Origin: Chryseobacterium sp. G0162
GTDB taxonomy: Bacteria; Bacteroidota; Bacteroidia; Flavobacteriales; Weeksellaceae
Assembly: GCF_003815715.1 (NCBI RefSeq)
Contig: NZ_CP033922.1
Coordinates: 2,572,001-2,636,000, forward strand
Direction of reading: 5' to 3'
DNA length: 64,000 nucleotides
Part shown: one piece after another, positions 42,863 to 51,380 of the stretch
Numbering within the stretch: the stretch's first letter is position 1
How the letters are laid out: each line of letters starts with the position of its first letter
Notes under the pieces: generated by a model
The model's database searches: none
What the model was told of the DNA's origin: nothing
Seen by the model: only the letters and a program-made list of their open reading frames with translations
Position numbers and translations under genes: made by a program

Positions 42863-44638
42863 ATGCGTAGATATTTACCCCTGATATTTCTTTTGTCATG
42901 CACTCCCGATCATCCCAAAATTACAAGACAGGATATTGATTATTTTGAAAAAGATAAAAATACAGATCTGTTCAGAGTACATCATAAAAATGGGAAGTGG
43001 GGATTTGTAGATAAAGACACCATCACAATCATTCCTTTTAAATATGATTTTATAAATCCTTTTGATGAAAATGGATTAGCTTATACAAAAGACGGAAGTA
43101 AAGAATTTTATATCAACAAACAGGGCAAAGTTGCTATTTCTTCTGATTATGATGAAATGGGTTTGTTTTCAGAAGGGTTGCTCAGTGTCAAACGAAAAGG
43201 GAAGTATGGTTTTCTGGATACAGAGGGGAATGTAGCCATTCCGATGGAGTATGATGAAGTTGGTTTTTTTAGCCAGGGCTTATGCGGGGTTTCAAAGAAT
43301 AAAAAACACGGATTTATTGATCCAAAAGGAAGGGTTGTTATTCCTATTATTTATGATGCAGTTGATAATTCTGATCTTGATTCTATTGTGATTGCTTCTA
43401 AAAACGGAAAGTGGGCCTTTTTTGATTCTAAAGGAAAACAATTGTCAGACTTTATGTACGATAAGGTTTTTAAGGGTTATAATGTAAATATACCACCTCC
43501 TCCAGATATAAGTGAAGCCACTACTTATTTTCAAAATGGAGCTGTTTTGGTATTAAAGAATAAGAAGTATGAGTTTCTTAATGAAGAGATAAAATCTGCA
43601 TTTCAGGACAATATATTCGATTTAGCATCAGTATTTGATACCTATAAAAATGCCATTGTTAAAAGAAATAATAAATACGGGATTATAAAGCCTGATGGAA
43701 TAGCAAAAGTTCCTATAGAATATGACTGGATAGGTTACTTTGGTACAAATCAAAACTCTTCAGAATATTATAATGCAAAAAAGGGTAACATATTCCATAT
43801 CTATAACAGGAACCTGAAGAAAATAGGAGAATCGTATGAAAAGGTTTCCAGTAATTTTTCAGTTTCTGCGCTGAATCTTATATTTAAAAATTTGAAAGGA
43901 CAATATGGAATGGTAAATTCGAATGGCAGTATTGTAATTCCTTTTGAATATAGCGAGCTTGAAAAACTGAATCAAGATCTCTTTCTTGGAAAAAAGAACG
44001 GAAAGGTTGGAATTCTTGATAAAAGCGGAAGACTAAGAATCCCTTTTGAATATAAAAGTCTAGATAGGTTGGATGATAATGGCCAGTTATTTATTGCAGA
44101 TGATAAAATTATAAACTTAGATAATAAACCAATACTATCTGGATATGATCGTATTACACCAATTTATTATAATAACCAGAGGTTTATTGTATCTAAAAAT
44201 AAGAAGTACGGAATTGTTGATATTAAAAATAAAATATTACTACCTTTAGAATATGATGAAATATCAAATTGGGTAGAATATGGACCGGAAAAAAGACATT
44301 TTATTGTTAAAAAGGGTAAGCATGGATTAATAGAATATGAAACATTCAGGATTATAATTCCACCAGTTTATGATGAGTTTATTCAAAGAATGGGTGTGAT
44401 TTTTGCTCACAAAAATGGAAAATCAGGTATCTTAGATATTAATAATAAAGAAATTTGCCCTTTTATTTTTGATGAGATTAAACCTGGGTACTTTTTTGGG
44501 ATTGGATATCGTAAAGATGAGAACAGGATTTACTCTAAAAAAGATAATAAGTTTTACGAAATAACCTTAACAGGGAAAATTATAAAAGAAATTTCTCAGA
44601 AAGAATATAAAAAGAATACTGAACACCAAAATATGTAA
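42863..44638 (+). CDS. WG-repeat lipoprotein
   Basis: The 591-residue product has a lipoprotein signal (MRRYLPLIFLLSC, Cys13) and then about a dozen WG repeats of 25-45 residues with the pattern K-x-G-(K)-(W/Y)-G-(F/I)-(V/L)-D-...-I-P-(F/x)-x-Y-D. Examples are GKWGFVDKDT and GKYGFLDTEGNVAIPMEYDE. WG repeats probably form a propeller or solenoid; function is unknown. It is presumably anchored to a membrane facing the periplasm or outside. It is linked to the genes on both sides with gaps of 2-3 nt. Confidence 0.88.
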   Translation: MRRYLPLIFLLSCTPDHPKITRQDIDYFEKDKNTDLFRVHHKNGKWGFVDKDTITIIPFKYDFINPFDENGLAYTKDGSKEFYINKQGKVAISSDYDEMGLFSEGLLSVKRKGKYGFLDTEGNVAIPMEYDEVGFFSQGLCGVSKNKKHGFIDPKGRVVIPIIYDAVDNSDLDSIVIASKNGKWAFFDSKGKQLSDFMYDKVFKGYNVNIPPPPDISEATTYFQNGAVLVLKNKKYEFLNEEIKSAFQDNIFDLASVFDTYKNAIVKRNNKYGIIKPDGIAKVPIEYDWIGYFGTNQNSSEYYNAKKGNIFHIYNRNLKKIGESYEKVSSNFSVSALNLIFKNLKGQYGMVNSNGSIVIPFEYSELEKLNQDLFLGKKNGKVGILDKSGRLRIPFEYKSLDRLDDNGQLFIADDKIINLDNKPILSGYDRITPIYYNNQRFIVSKNKKYGIVDIKNKILLPLEYDEISNWVEYGPEKRHFIVKKGKHGLIEYETFRIIIPPVYDEFIQRMGVIFAHKNGKSGILDINNKEICPFIFDEIKPGYFFGIGYRKDENRIYSKKDNKFYEITLTGKIIKEISQKEYKKNTEHQNM

Positions 44639-44640
44639 AT

Positions 44641-47298
44641 ATGAATAAATGGGTTAAAAGACTATTAATCAGTTTCGGAATCCTTGCAGGACTTCTTCTT
44701 GTAGCTAATTTCGGACTGAATTTTTGGCTTAAAACCCAGCTCCCCGAATACATTAAAAAAAATACAGACTACAAGGTTTCGTATAAAAATCTGGATGTGG
44801 ATCTTAGTACAGGAAATATTCTTGCAACGGGAATTTCTGTTAACTCCAAGAACCCACAAAATACGAATGTCATTGGGCTTCAGGGAACGATTGACACATT
44901 AAAAGTCAACCGTTTCGGAATTTATGATGCTATTTTCAATAAAACAATAAGTTCTTCAGATCTGTTGTTGGCAAAACCCAATCTGAATGTCATTTTAGCC
45001 AAACCTGTTGACCAAAAAAAAGGAAAAAAACGAAATCCTTTCTTATTTGAAAATATCAGGATCAATGATGGGAAAATTGCCATTTTCAAACATACCAAGC
45101 AAAAGTTTTTGTCTGTAGAACAACTTGATCTTATGGTTGAAAATCTGCAGATGACGGAAGAGTCAGTTGAAGATAAGCTACCTATTGTTTTTGATCGATA
45201 CAGTATTAAGGGACAAAATTTCTTTTTCAGACCCGATAATATATATGCCATTACTATTCATACCATCAATACTACTGATGGACAGATGGCTGTTGAAAGC
45301 TTTAAGCTGATTCCGTTACTTTCTTTTACTCAGTTTAAAAAGTTTTATCCTCAAAAAACTCAACTGTTTGAAGTTACTATTCCAACAATGGAGTTTAAAG
45401 ATGTGGTTTTACAGAAAAATAAAGTTTCTCTTGCTGATGCGTACTTTCAGAGCCCAATTTTCACAGTGTATAATACTGGTGTAAAAAAGATTAAGAAAGA
45501 AAAGAGGAACTCTGACTTTGAAGTTAATCTTGAGAATATAAAGCTTAAAAATGCTGTGGCTCAAATTAACAAGCCGGATGGAAACAAACTTCTGTCTGCT
45601 GGAAATCTGAATCTGAATATCAGTCAACTTGTGTTCAATAAAGAAACTTCTGAGCAGGTGATTCCGGTGGCATATAAGGATTTTACATTCTCTGGGAAAG
45701 ATATTGTATATGCTGATCATCAGAATATTGCAATTGGAAGCATTGCTTTGAAACCTACTAACGGAGAAATCAGAGATCTTTCATTGACCCCCGGTTCTCA
45801 GCCCAACGGAAAAATGACAATGGATTTAAAATCCAACCATATTGCTTTTAATATCAATAAACTTGAATTTATTTATAAAAAACTGAATCTAGATGTTAAA
45901 GACGTTCTGGTTGAAAATGCAAACGGAACGATAAAGGCTGGGGAGATTAAACCAAAGAAAAATACCAATTCCGGGATCATACAGTCTGTCATGGTAAGAA
46001 AAGTATCTTTGAAGAACTCAAACCTTACTTATGATAAAGGAAAAGAACCACTGGCTTTTCATGATCTGAATGCTACTGTAAACGGTATTGAGATAAGCCC
46101 GAAAGCAAATAATGAAGGACTTTCTTTTACAGTCAAAGATTATTTCCTAACGACCCGTAATTTGGCTTATAAAACCCAATTCTACAATATCAGCCTTGGA
46201 CTTTTGAAGCTGAATAAGAATAAAATACAGATCAATAACTTTGCAATGAAGCCTCTTGTTTCGAGAAACCAGTTTATCAAAATGATACCTGTGGAGAGGG
46301 ATCTATATGATCTAAAGGCTGGGCAGGTGACTGCTGAGGGAGATTGGGAGCTGTTTTCACAACATAAGTACATTAATGCTTCCCATGTGGAGATCCAGTC
46401 CGCAGATGCTAATATTTTCAGGAGTAAAATACCGAAAGATGATCCGAAAATTAAAGCACTGTATTCTAAAATGCTTCGTTCCATTAAAATTCCTATGAAT
46501 GTCAATACGCTGGATCTGAAGAATTCAGTTTTGGTATACGAAGAAGATACTCCTGAAAGTATGGGACCGGGAAAACTTACATTCAGTAATTTTAATATGA
46601 ATGTCAAAAACCTAAACTCTGCCAAGGCAAAGGGAAGACCTACCAAAGTTGATATTAAGATCAATTGTTCCTTCATGAACCTTTCACCTCTGGCAGTGAA
46701 CTGGGGCTTTGATGTTGCGGATCAGTATGATAATTTTACAATTTCAGGAAAGACCTCTAATCTTCCGGCAAATGGTATCAATCCGTTTATCAGGCCTTAT
46801 CTGCATGTAACAGCCACTGCAGGAACGATTCAGGAAATGCTGTTTAATTTTAAAGGAAATCCAGCCGGATTGCACGGAACATTTAATTTAAAACATAAAG
46901 ACCTGAAGATTGCTGTTCTGAACAAAAATAATCATGAGAAGAAAGGCTTTTTAACAGCTGTTGCGAATGTTTTCTTAAAATCGAACTCTGGAAATTATCC
47001 AGAATCAGTAACAGTGGAAAATGTGGAACGCGATCCTACAAAGTCATTCTTTAATCTTTTCTGGAAAGGGATTGAACAGGGATTGAAGAAGACACTCATT
47101 GGAAAGAATGTTGAAAAAACAGAAAAAACAGTAAAAAGTGCAGTTTCTTCAGTGAAGGACATGAAAGAATCGGTAAAGGATATTAAAGAAGAAATCAAAC
47201 ACAAAAAAAATACTTCTCAGCCTCAGGAAGAGAAAAAGGAGAAGAAAGGTTTTTTAAATGGCATTTTTAAAAAGAAAGATAACTCCGGAGAGAAGTAA
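44641..47298 (+). CDS. AsmA/DUF748-like envelope protein
   Basis: The 885-residue product has one membrane helix at about 9-29 (LLISFGILAGLLLVANFGL) and then a very long periplasmic part with repeating beta-rich segments. The pattern resembles AsmA-like/DUF748 proteins, which may help to move lipids between membranes; the assignment is by general character. The end (about 815-885) is a Lys/Glu-rich charged helix that finishes FKKKDNSGEK. It begins 2 nt after the WG-repeat gene. Confidence 0.75.
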   Translation: MNKWVKRLLISFGILAGLLLVANFGLNFWLKTQLPEYIKKNTDYKVSYKNLDVDLSTGNILATGISVNSKNPQNTNVIGLQGTIDTLKVNRFGIYDAIFNKTISSSDLLLAKPNLNVILAKPVDQKKGKKRNPFLFENIRINDGKIAIFKHTKQKFLSVEQLDLMVENLQMTEESVEDKLPIVFDRYSIKGQNFFFRPDNIYAITIHTINTTDGQMAVESFKLIPLLSFTQFKKFYPQKTQLFEVTIPTMEFKDVVLQKNKVSLADAYFQSPIFTVYNTGVKKIKKEKRNSDFEVNLENIKLKNAVAQINKPDGNKLLSAGNLNLNISQLVFNKETSEQVIPVAYKDFTFSGKDIVYADHQNIAIGSIALKPTNGEIRDLSLTPGSQPNGKMTMDLKSNHIAFNINKLEFIYKKLNLDVKDVLVENANGTIKAGEIKPKKNTNSGIIQSVMVRKVSLKNSNLTYDKGKEPLAFHDLNATVNGIEISPKANNEGLSFTVKDYFLTTRNLAYKTQFYNISLGLLKLNKNKIQINNFAMKPLVSRNQFIKMIPVERDLYDLKAGQVTAEGDWELFSQHKYINASHVEIQSADANIFRSKIPKDDPKIKALYSKMLRSIKIPMNVNTLDLKNSVLVYEEDTPESMGPGKLTFSNFNMNVKNLNSAKAKGRPTKVDIKINCSFMNLSPLAVNWGFDVADQYDNFTISGKTSNLPANGINPFIRPYLHVTATAGTIQEMLFNFKGNPAGLHGTFNLKHKDLKIAVLNKNNHEKKGFLTAVANVFLKSNSGNYPESVTVENVERDPTKSFFNLFWKGIEQGLKKTLIGKNVEKTEKTVKSAVSSVKDMKESVKDIKEEIKHKKNTSQPQEEKKEKKGFLNGIFKKKDNSGEK

Positions 47299-47387
47299 TT
47301 TTTTAAACCATTAAGTGTAATACTAAGTTGATTTTGCAATTGGCGGAAAATCATTTTTAATGTAAAAATCCTTAATGGTTTAAAAAA
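47299..47387. repeat. 89-bp element with 17-bp terminal inverted repeats
   Basis: TTTTTTAAACCATTAAG (47299-47315) and CTTAATGGTTTAAAAAA (47371-47387) are perfect inverted arms around a 55-bp core that has no gene. It lies between convergent genes and may work as a terminator. The arms recur in the hairpin at 18710-18734, so this may be a small non-coding mobile element. Confidence 0.65.
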
Positions 47388-47407
47388 TAAATATTGAGGT
47401 TCAATAC

Positions 47408-47758
47408 TTAAAAATTGAATTCATCACTTTCTAGGATTGGTATCTCTCTCAGAAATTCATCAAATTCCGCACCAGGATAATTACTGTCTGCGCCATAAGA
47501 ATCGATAATCATCCCACGGTTTCCAGCATCATCCTTCACGACATATAATACGGCATTGTCGTCAGGATTACTATCACCTTCAAAACGATAGGTCTTTAAA
47601 ATAGTCAGTTCAGAAGGAGTATAGATTTTTTCAGAATTTTCGAATTTCATCTCGCAGTTTTCATTCATTCTAAACTCTCTGTGTATCCCTCTTTCAGAAA
47701 GCGTTTTCATGACTTGGCTTAAGGTGGTCATTCTGTCGATGTTTTCTGGATTTTCCAT
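47408..47758 (-). CDS. Conserved hypothetical protein
   Basis: The 116-residue acidic protein has the core RFEGDSNPDDNAVLYVV and GMIIDSYGAD. It belongs to a small flavobacterial family that is sometimes labelled 'phosphoribosylpyrophosphate synthetase', but it is far too short for that enzyme and lacks its motifs; I regard that name as unsupported. The start is the ATG at 47758. Stand-alone gene, function unknown. Confidence 0.8.
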   Translation of the reverse strand: MENPENIDRMTTLSQVMKTLSERGIHREFRMNENCEMKFENSEKIYTPSELTILKTYRFEGDSNPDDNAVLYVVKDDAGNRGMIIDSYGADSNYPGAEFDEFLREIPILESDEFNF

Positions 47759-47932
47759 AATAATATTTTTGTTGATAAGTACAATAATTAAACCATTGCT
47801 TTTCTAAAGATAAGAAAAATAACTGATTATAATTTTCTTAAAAATATAGCTTAATGTTAACAAAATTTATAATTCAGAAGAATAAAATAGGTACACTTTT
47901 TGCAATATCAAAAACAATAAATCAAAGAAAAT

Positions 47933-48127
47933 ATGAAAAAAGAAGTTGGAGTTTTACTGGCAGGGGGAGTTGGTCTTTTGGCAGTATTAAGTTTAATAAG
48001 CATCAAAAAAATATTGACAAAAAAAGATAAAAAATATAGTGATAGTTATTCAGATTATCACAGACACTTTGATGAAAAGAACCACGAAGACGAAACACAC
48101 GGAGTGGAATTTTACGCGCTGAAGTAG
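47933..48127 (+). CDS. Small single-pass membrane protein
   Basis: A 64-residue product with an N-terminal hydrophobic segment (VGVLLAGGVGLLAVLSLISI) followed by a charged tail rich in Lys, Asp and His. No signal cleavage site is evident. I do not recognise the family. It has its own terminator. Confidence 0.65.
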   Translation: MKKEVGVLLAGGVGLLAVLSLISIKKILTKKDKKYSDSYSDYHRHFDEKNHEDETHGVEFYALK

Positions 48128-48152
48128 TAAAAAAATATATTAAATTATGTTT

Positions 48153-48187
48153 AAATCCAACGCTTTTGAAAGTGTTGGATTTTTTTG
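48153..48187 (+). terminator. Terminator after the small membrane protein
   Basis: AAATCCAACGCTTT pairs with AAAGTGTTGGATTT (one G-T pair), followed by a run of T. Confidence 0.85.
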
Positions 48188-48249
48188 TGGAAAACTTAAA
48201 TGTTAAAGTTCATTATTTTATAAAAAATCCATTCTAATTTTACATCAGA

Positions 48250-49296
48250 ATGTCAAACGAAAATTTCATAAAAGGTCAGGGAGCTCAGCGAAACGTTATC
48301 AATCGTTTCGACAGGTATACCTATGAGCCTGAAGATGAAGATTTCGAAACCGTAAAGACTTCTTTTACCGAAGTGTTTCCCAAAACCATTGTGAATCAGG
48401 TGAAAAGTGAGGATCTTCCGATGGAATATTCTATGAATCCTTACCAAGGCTGTGAGCATGGTTGCTCCTACTGTTTTGCAAGGTCTACGCATGAATATTG
48501 GGGATACAGTGCCGGAATTGATTTTGAAAGAAAGATCATGGTGAAGAAAAATGCTCCTGAACTGTTGGAGAAGTTTTTTCAGAAAAGAGGATATAAAGCT
48601 GCTCCTATTTTGCTCTCTGGAAATACCGATTGCTATCAGCCTGCCGAAAGACAATTTGAAATTACCAGAAAATTATTGCAGGTTTGTCTCGATTACAGAC
48701 ATCCTGTCAATATTCTGACAAAAAATGCCTTAGTACTGAGGGATTTGGATATCTTAAAACCGATGGCGGAACAAAACCTGGTTTCTGTTTCCTTAAGTAT
48801 TCCTACCATCAATGAAGAACTGAGAAGAAAAATGGAGCCAAGGACAAGTTCTGCTCCCAATAAACTAAAAGCTATTGAAATCCTTTCCGAAAATAAAATT
48901 CCTGTACACGTAATGGTAGCGCCAATTATTCCAGGGCTGAATAGTGATGAGCCTTTGAATATTTTAAAATCAATTTCTGATGCCGGAGCATTGGGATTTG
49001 GATATACATTAGTTAGATTGAATGATACCGTAGAACCTGTTTTTGTCAATTGGATTGAATCTCATTTCCCAGACAGAGCACAGAAAGTATTGAATCTGAT
49101 CCGCTCTATGCGTGGCGGAAAGCTGGGGGATAAAAGATATTTTGAAAGGCAGAGAGGAGAGGGGAATATCGCTGAAATGATTCACACTACCTTTAAAATA
49201 GGACGGAAAAAGTTTTTTGAAGGGAAAGAATTTCCTAAACTGTCAACAGCTAACTTTACAGGAACTAAAGATCAGCAGCTAAGATTGTTTGATTAA
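48250..49296 (+). CDS. PA0069-family radical SAM protein
   Basis: A 348-residue radical SAM enzyme related to spore photoproduct lyase-like proteins. The 4Fe-4S site is CEHGCSYC (C68, C72, C75; Cx3Cx2C). The next motifs are PILLSGNTDCYQPAE and SIPTINEELRRKMEP. The family is annotated as PA0069; its substrate is unknown. It is probably cytoplasmic and is followed by its own terminator. Confidence 0.92.
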   Translation: MSNENFIKGQGAQRNVINRFDRYTYEPEDEDFETVKTSFTEVFPKTIVNQVKSEDLPMEYSMNPYQGCEHGCSYCFARSTHEYWGYSAGIDFERKIMVKKNAPELLEKFFQKRGYKAAPILLSGNTDCYQPAERQFEITRKLLQVCLDYRHPVNILTKNALVLRDLDILKPMAEQNLVSVSLSIPTINEELRRKMEPRTSSAPNKLKAIEILSENKIPVHVMVAPIIPGLNSDEPLNILKSISDAGALGFGYTLVRLNDTVEPVFVNWIESHFPDRAQKVLNLIRSMRGGKLGDKRYFERQRGEGNIAEMIHTTFKIGRKKFFEGKEFPKLSTANFTGTKDQQLRLFD

Positions 49297-49304
49297 GTTA
49301 TATT

Positions 49305-49332
49305 AAAAAACGCTCCGAAGAAGCGTTTTTTT
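49305..49332 (+). terminator. Terminator after the radical SAM gene
   Basis: AAAAAACGCT / AGCGTTTTTT stem with a 7-nt loop and a T tail. It lies right before the end of the peptide gene on the other strand and may serve both. Confidence 0.85.
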
Positions 49333-49336
49333 GGTT

Positions 49337-49507
49337 TTAATAAATAATAGGCTGCTCACCGTCAGGGCAAAAGAATTCTACTCTGCATAATTCTCTATAC
49401 TGTTTACCGTCACTACACCCATAAAAACATTCTCCGGGATAAGGGAAACTTATTCCTCCGGAAATTGTCTTCAATTTGTTTTTACTTAATTTCTTTAAAT
49501 GTTTCAT
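49337..49507 (-). CDS. Double-glycine leader peptide 1 (bacteriocin/RiPP-like)
   Basis: The 56-residue product reads MKHLKKLSKNKLKTISGG, then a core with ISFPYPGECFYGCSDGKQ and a further Cys pair, four Cys in all. The leader resembles the Chryseobacterium 'bacteriocin-like' leaders with an LKxIxGG cleavage site. A core of about 38 residues with four Cys could form two disulfides or be modified. No maturation enzyme or exporter lies in the window. The next peptide gene upstream has the same leader. Confidence 0.75.
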   Translation of the reverse strand: MKHLKKLSKNKLKTISGGISFPYPGECFYGCSDGKQYRELCRVEFFCPDGEQPIIY

Positions 49508-49601
49508 ATTGCATGATTTTGGTTTAAATAAAGATATGAAAATATTGATAAGTATTTGTATACTAGTATTTTATTTTTATTGTAGCTGAATATGAGACAA
49601 T

Positions 49602-49630
49602 AAAAAACCGCTTTAACAAAGCGGCTTTTT
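49602..49630 (-). terminator. Terminator after leader peptide 2
   Basis: CCGCTTT-AAC-AAAGCGG stem with flanking A and T runs. It separates the two minus-strand peptide genes. Confidence 0.8.
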
Positions 49631-49648
49631 ACATCTTGCTGAAGTTCC

Positions 49649-49813
49649 TTACATTGTTTCTCCACCTGTAACAGGGCATTTAAAATCATCACTGCAATCT
49701 GCACAAATCACAGTTCCGTTGCAATAGTACATACAGAATTCTGGTACAGGCAATTGAGCTCCTCCGGAAATGCCTTTCAATTGGTCTTTTCTTAGTTTTT
49801 TTAGATTTTTCAT
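49649..49813 (-). CDS. Double-glycine leader peptide 2 (bacteriocin/RiPP-like)
   Basis: The 54-residue product reads MKNLKKLRKDQLKGISGG, then a core AQLPVPEFCMYYCNGTVICA with three more residues before another Cys; five Cys in all. Leader and size match peptide 1, with a different core, so the two are paralogues that have diverged after the GG site. Its own terminator follows. Confidence 0.75.
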   Translation of the reverse strand: MKNLKKLRKDQLKGISGGAQLPVPEFCMYYCNGTVICADCSDDFKCPVTGGETM

Positions 49814-50029
49814 ATAGATTTAATTAAAAATTTGATAGTATAGTAAAATTAAATAAAATATTTTCAATTAAATGAATTATCATGTGAGAAAAATTAAAAA
49901 TTATTAAAAAAAATATTTATCATGTGGTTTTTGTATGCAAATGTTTGATTATTAGAGAAATAAAAATTAATTTTAGAAGAGCGATATCCGAAAAGCTTAT
50001 AGAGTAGGAAAAACTAAATACCAAAAACT

Positions 50030-50302
50030 ATGAAAAATTTCAAAAAAATTTCAAGAGAAGAACAAAAGAAAATGATTGCGGGAGACATGGGTCCTGCTTA
50101 TTGTTTTGATGGTGAATTGCCTGGTACAGGTGGTTGTGCACCTGGATATATCTGTTCAGGCGGTAACTGTGTGCCCTATGTTGGAAATCCTGGCGGAGGT
50201 GGTAACCCCGGTGGAGGTGGCAGTAGTTATACTTGTATTTGTCCTTGGGGTACTTTCACGCAGCCTACTCCTTGTCCAGAGTTTTATTGTATAACAGGAT
50301 AA
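50030..50302 (+). CDS. Leader-peptide protein 3, Cys/Gly-rich core (bacteriocin/RiPP-like)
   Basis: A 90-residue product with a related leader (MKNFKKISREEQKKMIAG), here ending AG instead of GG. The core has Cys in CAPGYICSGGNC, a Gly/Pro hinge (GNPGGGGNPGGGGSS) and a second Cys cluster (CICPWG..CPEFYC). It is on the opposite strand to the other two peptides. Disulfide-rich or modified; function unknown. Confidence 0.7.
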   Translation: MKNFKKISREEQKKMIAGDMGPAYCFDGELPGTGGCAPGYICSGGNCVPYVGNPGGGGNPGGGGSSYTCICPWGTFTQPTPCPEFYCITG

Positions 50303-50305
50303 AAA

Positions 50306-50334
50306 AATAGTCAGTAATTTAATTACTGACTATT
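50306..50334 (+). terminator. Terminator after leader-peptide gene 3
   Basis: 13-bp stem AATAGTCAGTAAT / ATTACTGACTATT with a 3-nt loop. It lies between convergent genes. Confidence 0.75.
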
Positions 50335-50345
50335 ATTCATTATGA

Positions 50346-51296
50346 TTATTTTTTTATCAATCCTAATTCGATTAATCTCTCGTGCAAGAATTCTCCTGCA
50401 GTAGTGTCTTCGTATAATTTTGGATTGTTTTCGTCTACACAATTATCAAGAGCATTTAATGACATGGCACTGATAGGGTGCATAAAGAAAGGAATTGAAA
50501 ATCTTGAAGTGCTCCACAATTCTCTTGGCGGGTTTACCACTCTGTGAATCGTAGATTTTAATTTGTTGTTAGTATGTCTTGAAAGCATGTCTCCAACATT
50601 AATCATCAATTCATCCGGTTCTGCGATCGCATCGATCCATTCTCCGTTATGGTTCTGAACCTGAAGACCTTTTCCTTGTGCACCCATTAAAAGAGTGATC
50701 AGGTTAATGTCTCCGTGAGCTGCAGCTCTTACGGCATCATCCGGTTCTTCAGTGATTGGTGGATAGTGAATAGGTCTTAAGATTGAGTTTCCTTCAGCTA
50801 TTTTATCGTCAAAATAGAACTCATCTAAGCCAAGGTGCAGTGCTAATGCTCTTAGAACATACTGTCCTGTCTTTTCAAGCATTTGGAATGCCTCTTTACC
50901 TACTTCGTTGAATTTCGGAAGTTCATCAACGATTACATTGTCAGGATACTCCTTTTTGTATTTTGAATCCTCAGACAGATACTGTCCAAAGTGCCAAAAC
51001 TCTTTTAAGTCTCCTTTTTTGAAACCTTTTGCAGTTTCTTTACCGAATCCTACATACCCTCTCTGGCCACCAATTCCTGGAATCTCATACTTTTGTTTCG
51101 TTTCCACTGGTTGGTCAAAAAAGTTTTTTACCTCTCCATATAAATCTTCTACAAGGTTGTCATCAAGAAAGTGGCCTTTTAAGGCTACAAAACCAATTTC
51201 TTCATAAGCTTTTCCGATTTCATTTACAAATTTCTGTTTGCGTTCCGGGTTACCCGAAAGGAAATCACGCAGGTCTACACTAGGTATTTTGTCCAT
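50346..51296 (-). CDS. Isopenicillin N synthase-like 2-oxoglutarate/Fe(II) oxygenase
   Basis: A 316-residue non-haem iron oxygenase. The iron triad is H194, D196 and H251 (HGD and HRVVNP), and the 2-oxoglutarate-binding RxS is R265-S267 (RFS). The N-terminal DIOX_N region is typical (PSVDLRDFLSG, EIGFVALKGH). The family covers plant hormone, antibiotic and other oxidations, so the substrate cannot be predicted. It is divergent from menD with a promoter on each side. Confidence 0.88.
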   Translation of the reverse strand: MDKIPSVDLRDFLSGNPERKQKFVNEIGKAYEEIGFVALKGHFLDDNLVEDLYGEVKNFFDQPVETKQKYEIPGIGGQRGYVGFGKETAKGFKKGDLKEFWHFGQYLSEDSKYKKEYPDNVIVDELPKFNEVGKEAFQMLEKTGQYVLRALALHLGLDEFYFDDKIAEGNSILRPIHYPPITEEPDDAVRAAAHGDINLITLLMGAQGKGLQVQNHNGEWIDAIAEPDELMINVGDMLSRHTNNKLKSTIHRVVNPPRELWSTSRFSIPFFMHPISAMSLNALDNCVDENNPKLYEDTTAGEFLHERLIELGLIKK

Positions 51297-51316
51297 TTTT
51301 AGAAATTTACGAATAG

Positions 51317-51324
51317 CAAAATTA
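51317..51324 (-). promoter_or_regulatory. Candidate -7 element for the oxygenase gene
   Basis: TAATTTTG on the minus strand matches TAnnTTTG, 20 nt upstream of the start. Confidence 0.5.
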
Positions 51325-51368
51325 CATTTTTTTTAATTTAAATGATTTTAAAATCATTATTTATAAGT

Positions 51369-51376
51369 TAAATTTG
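51369..51376 (+). promoter_or_regulatory. Candidate -7 element for menD
   Basis: TAAATTTG matches TAnnTTTG and ends 4 nt before the menD ATG, implying a leaderless or nearly leaderless mRNA. Confidence 0.5.
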
Positions 51377-51380
51377 CTGT

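Noticed and set aside
47408..47758. Phosphoribosylpyrophosphate synthetase
   Set aside because: At 116 residues it is too short and lacks the PRPP-binding and metal motifs, so the name sometimes given to the family is not supported.
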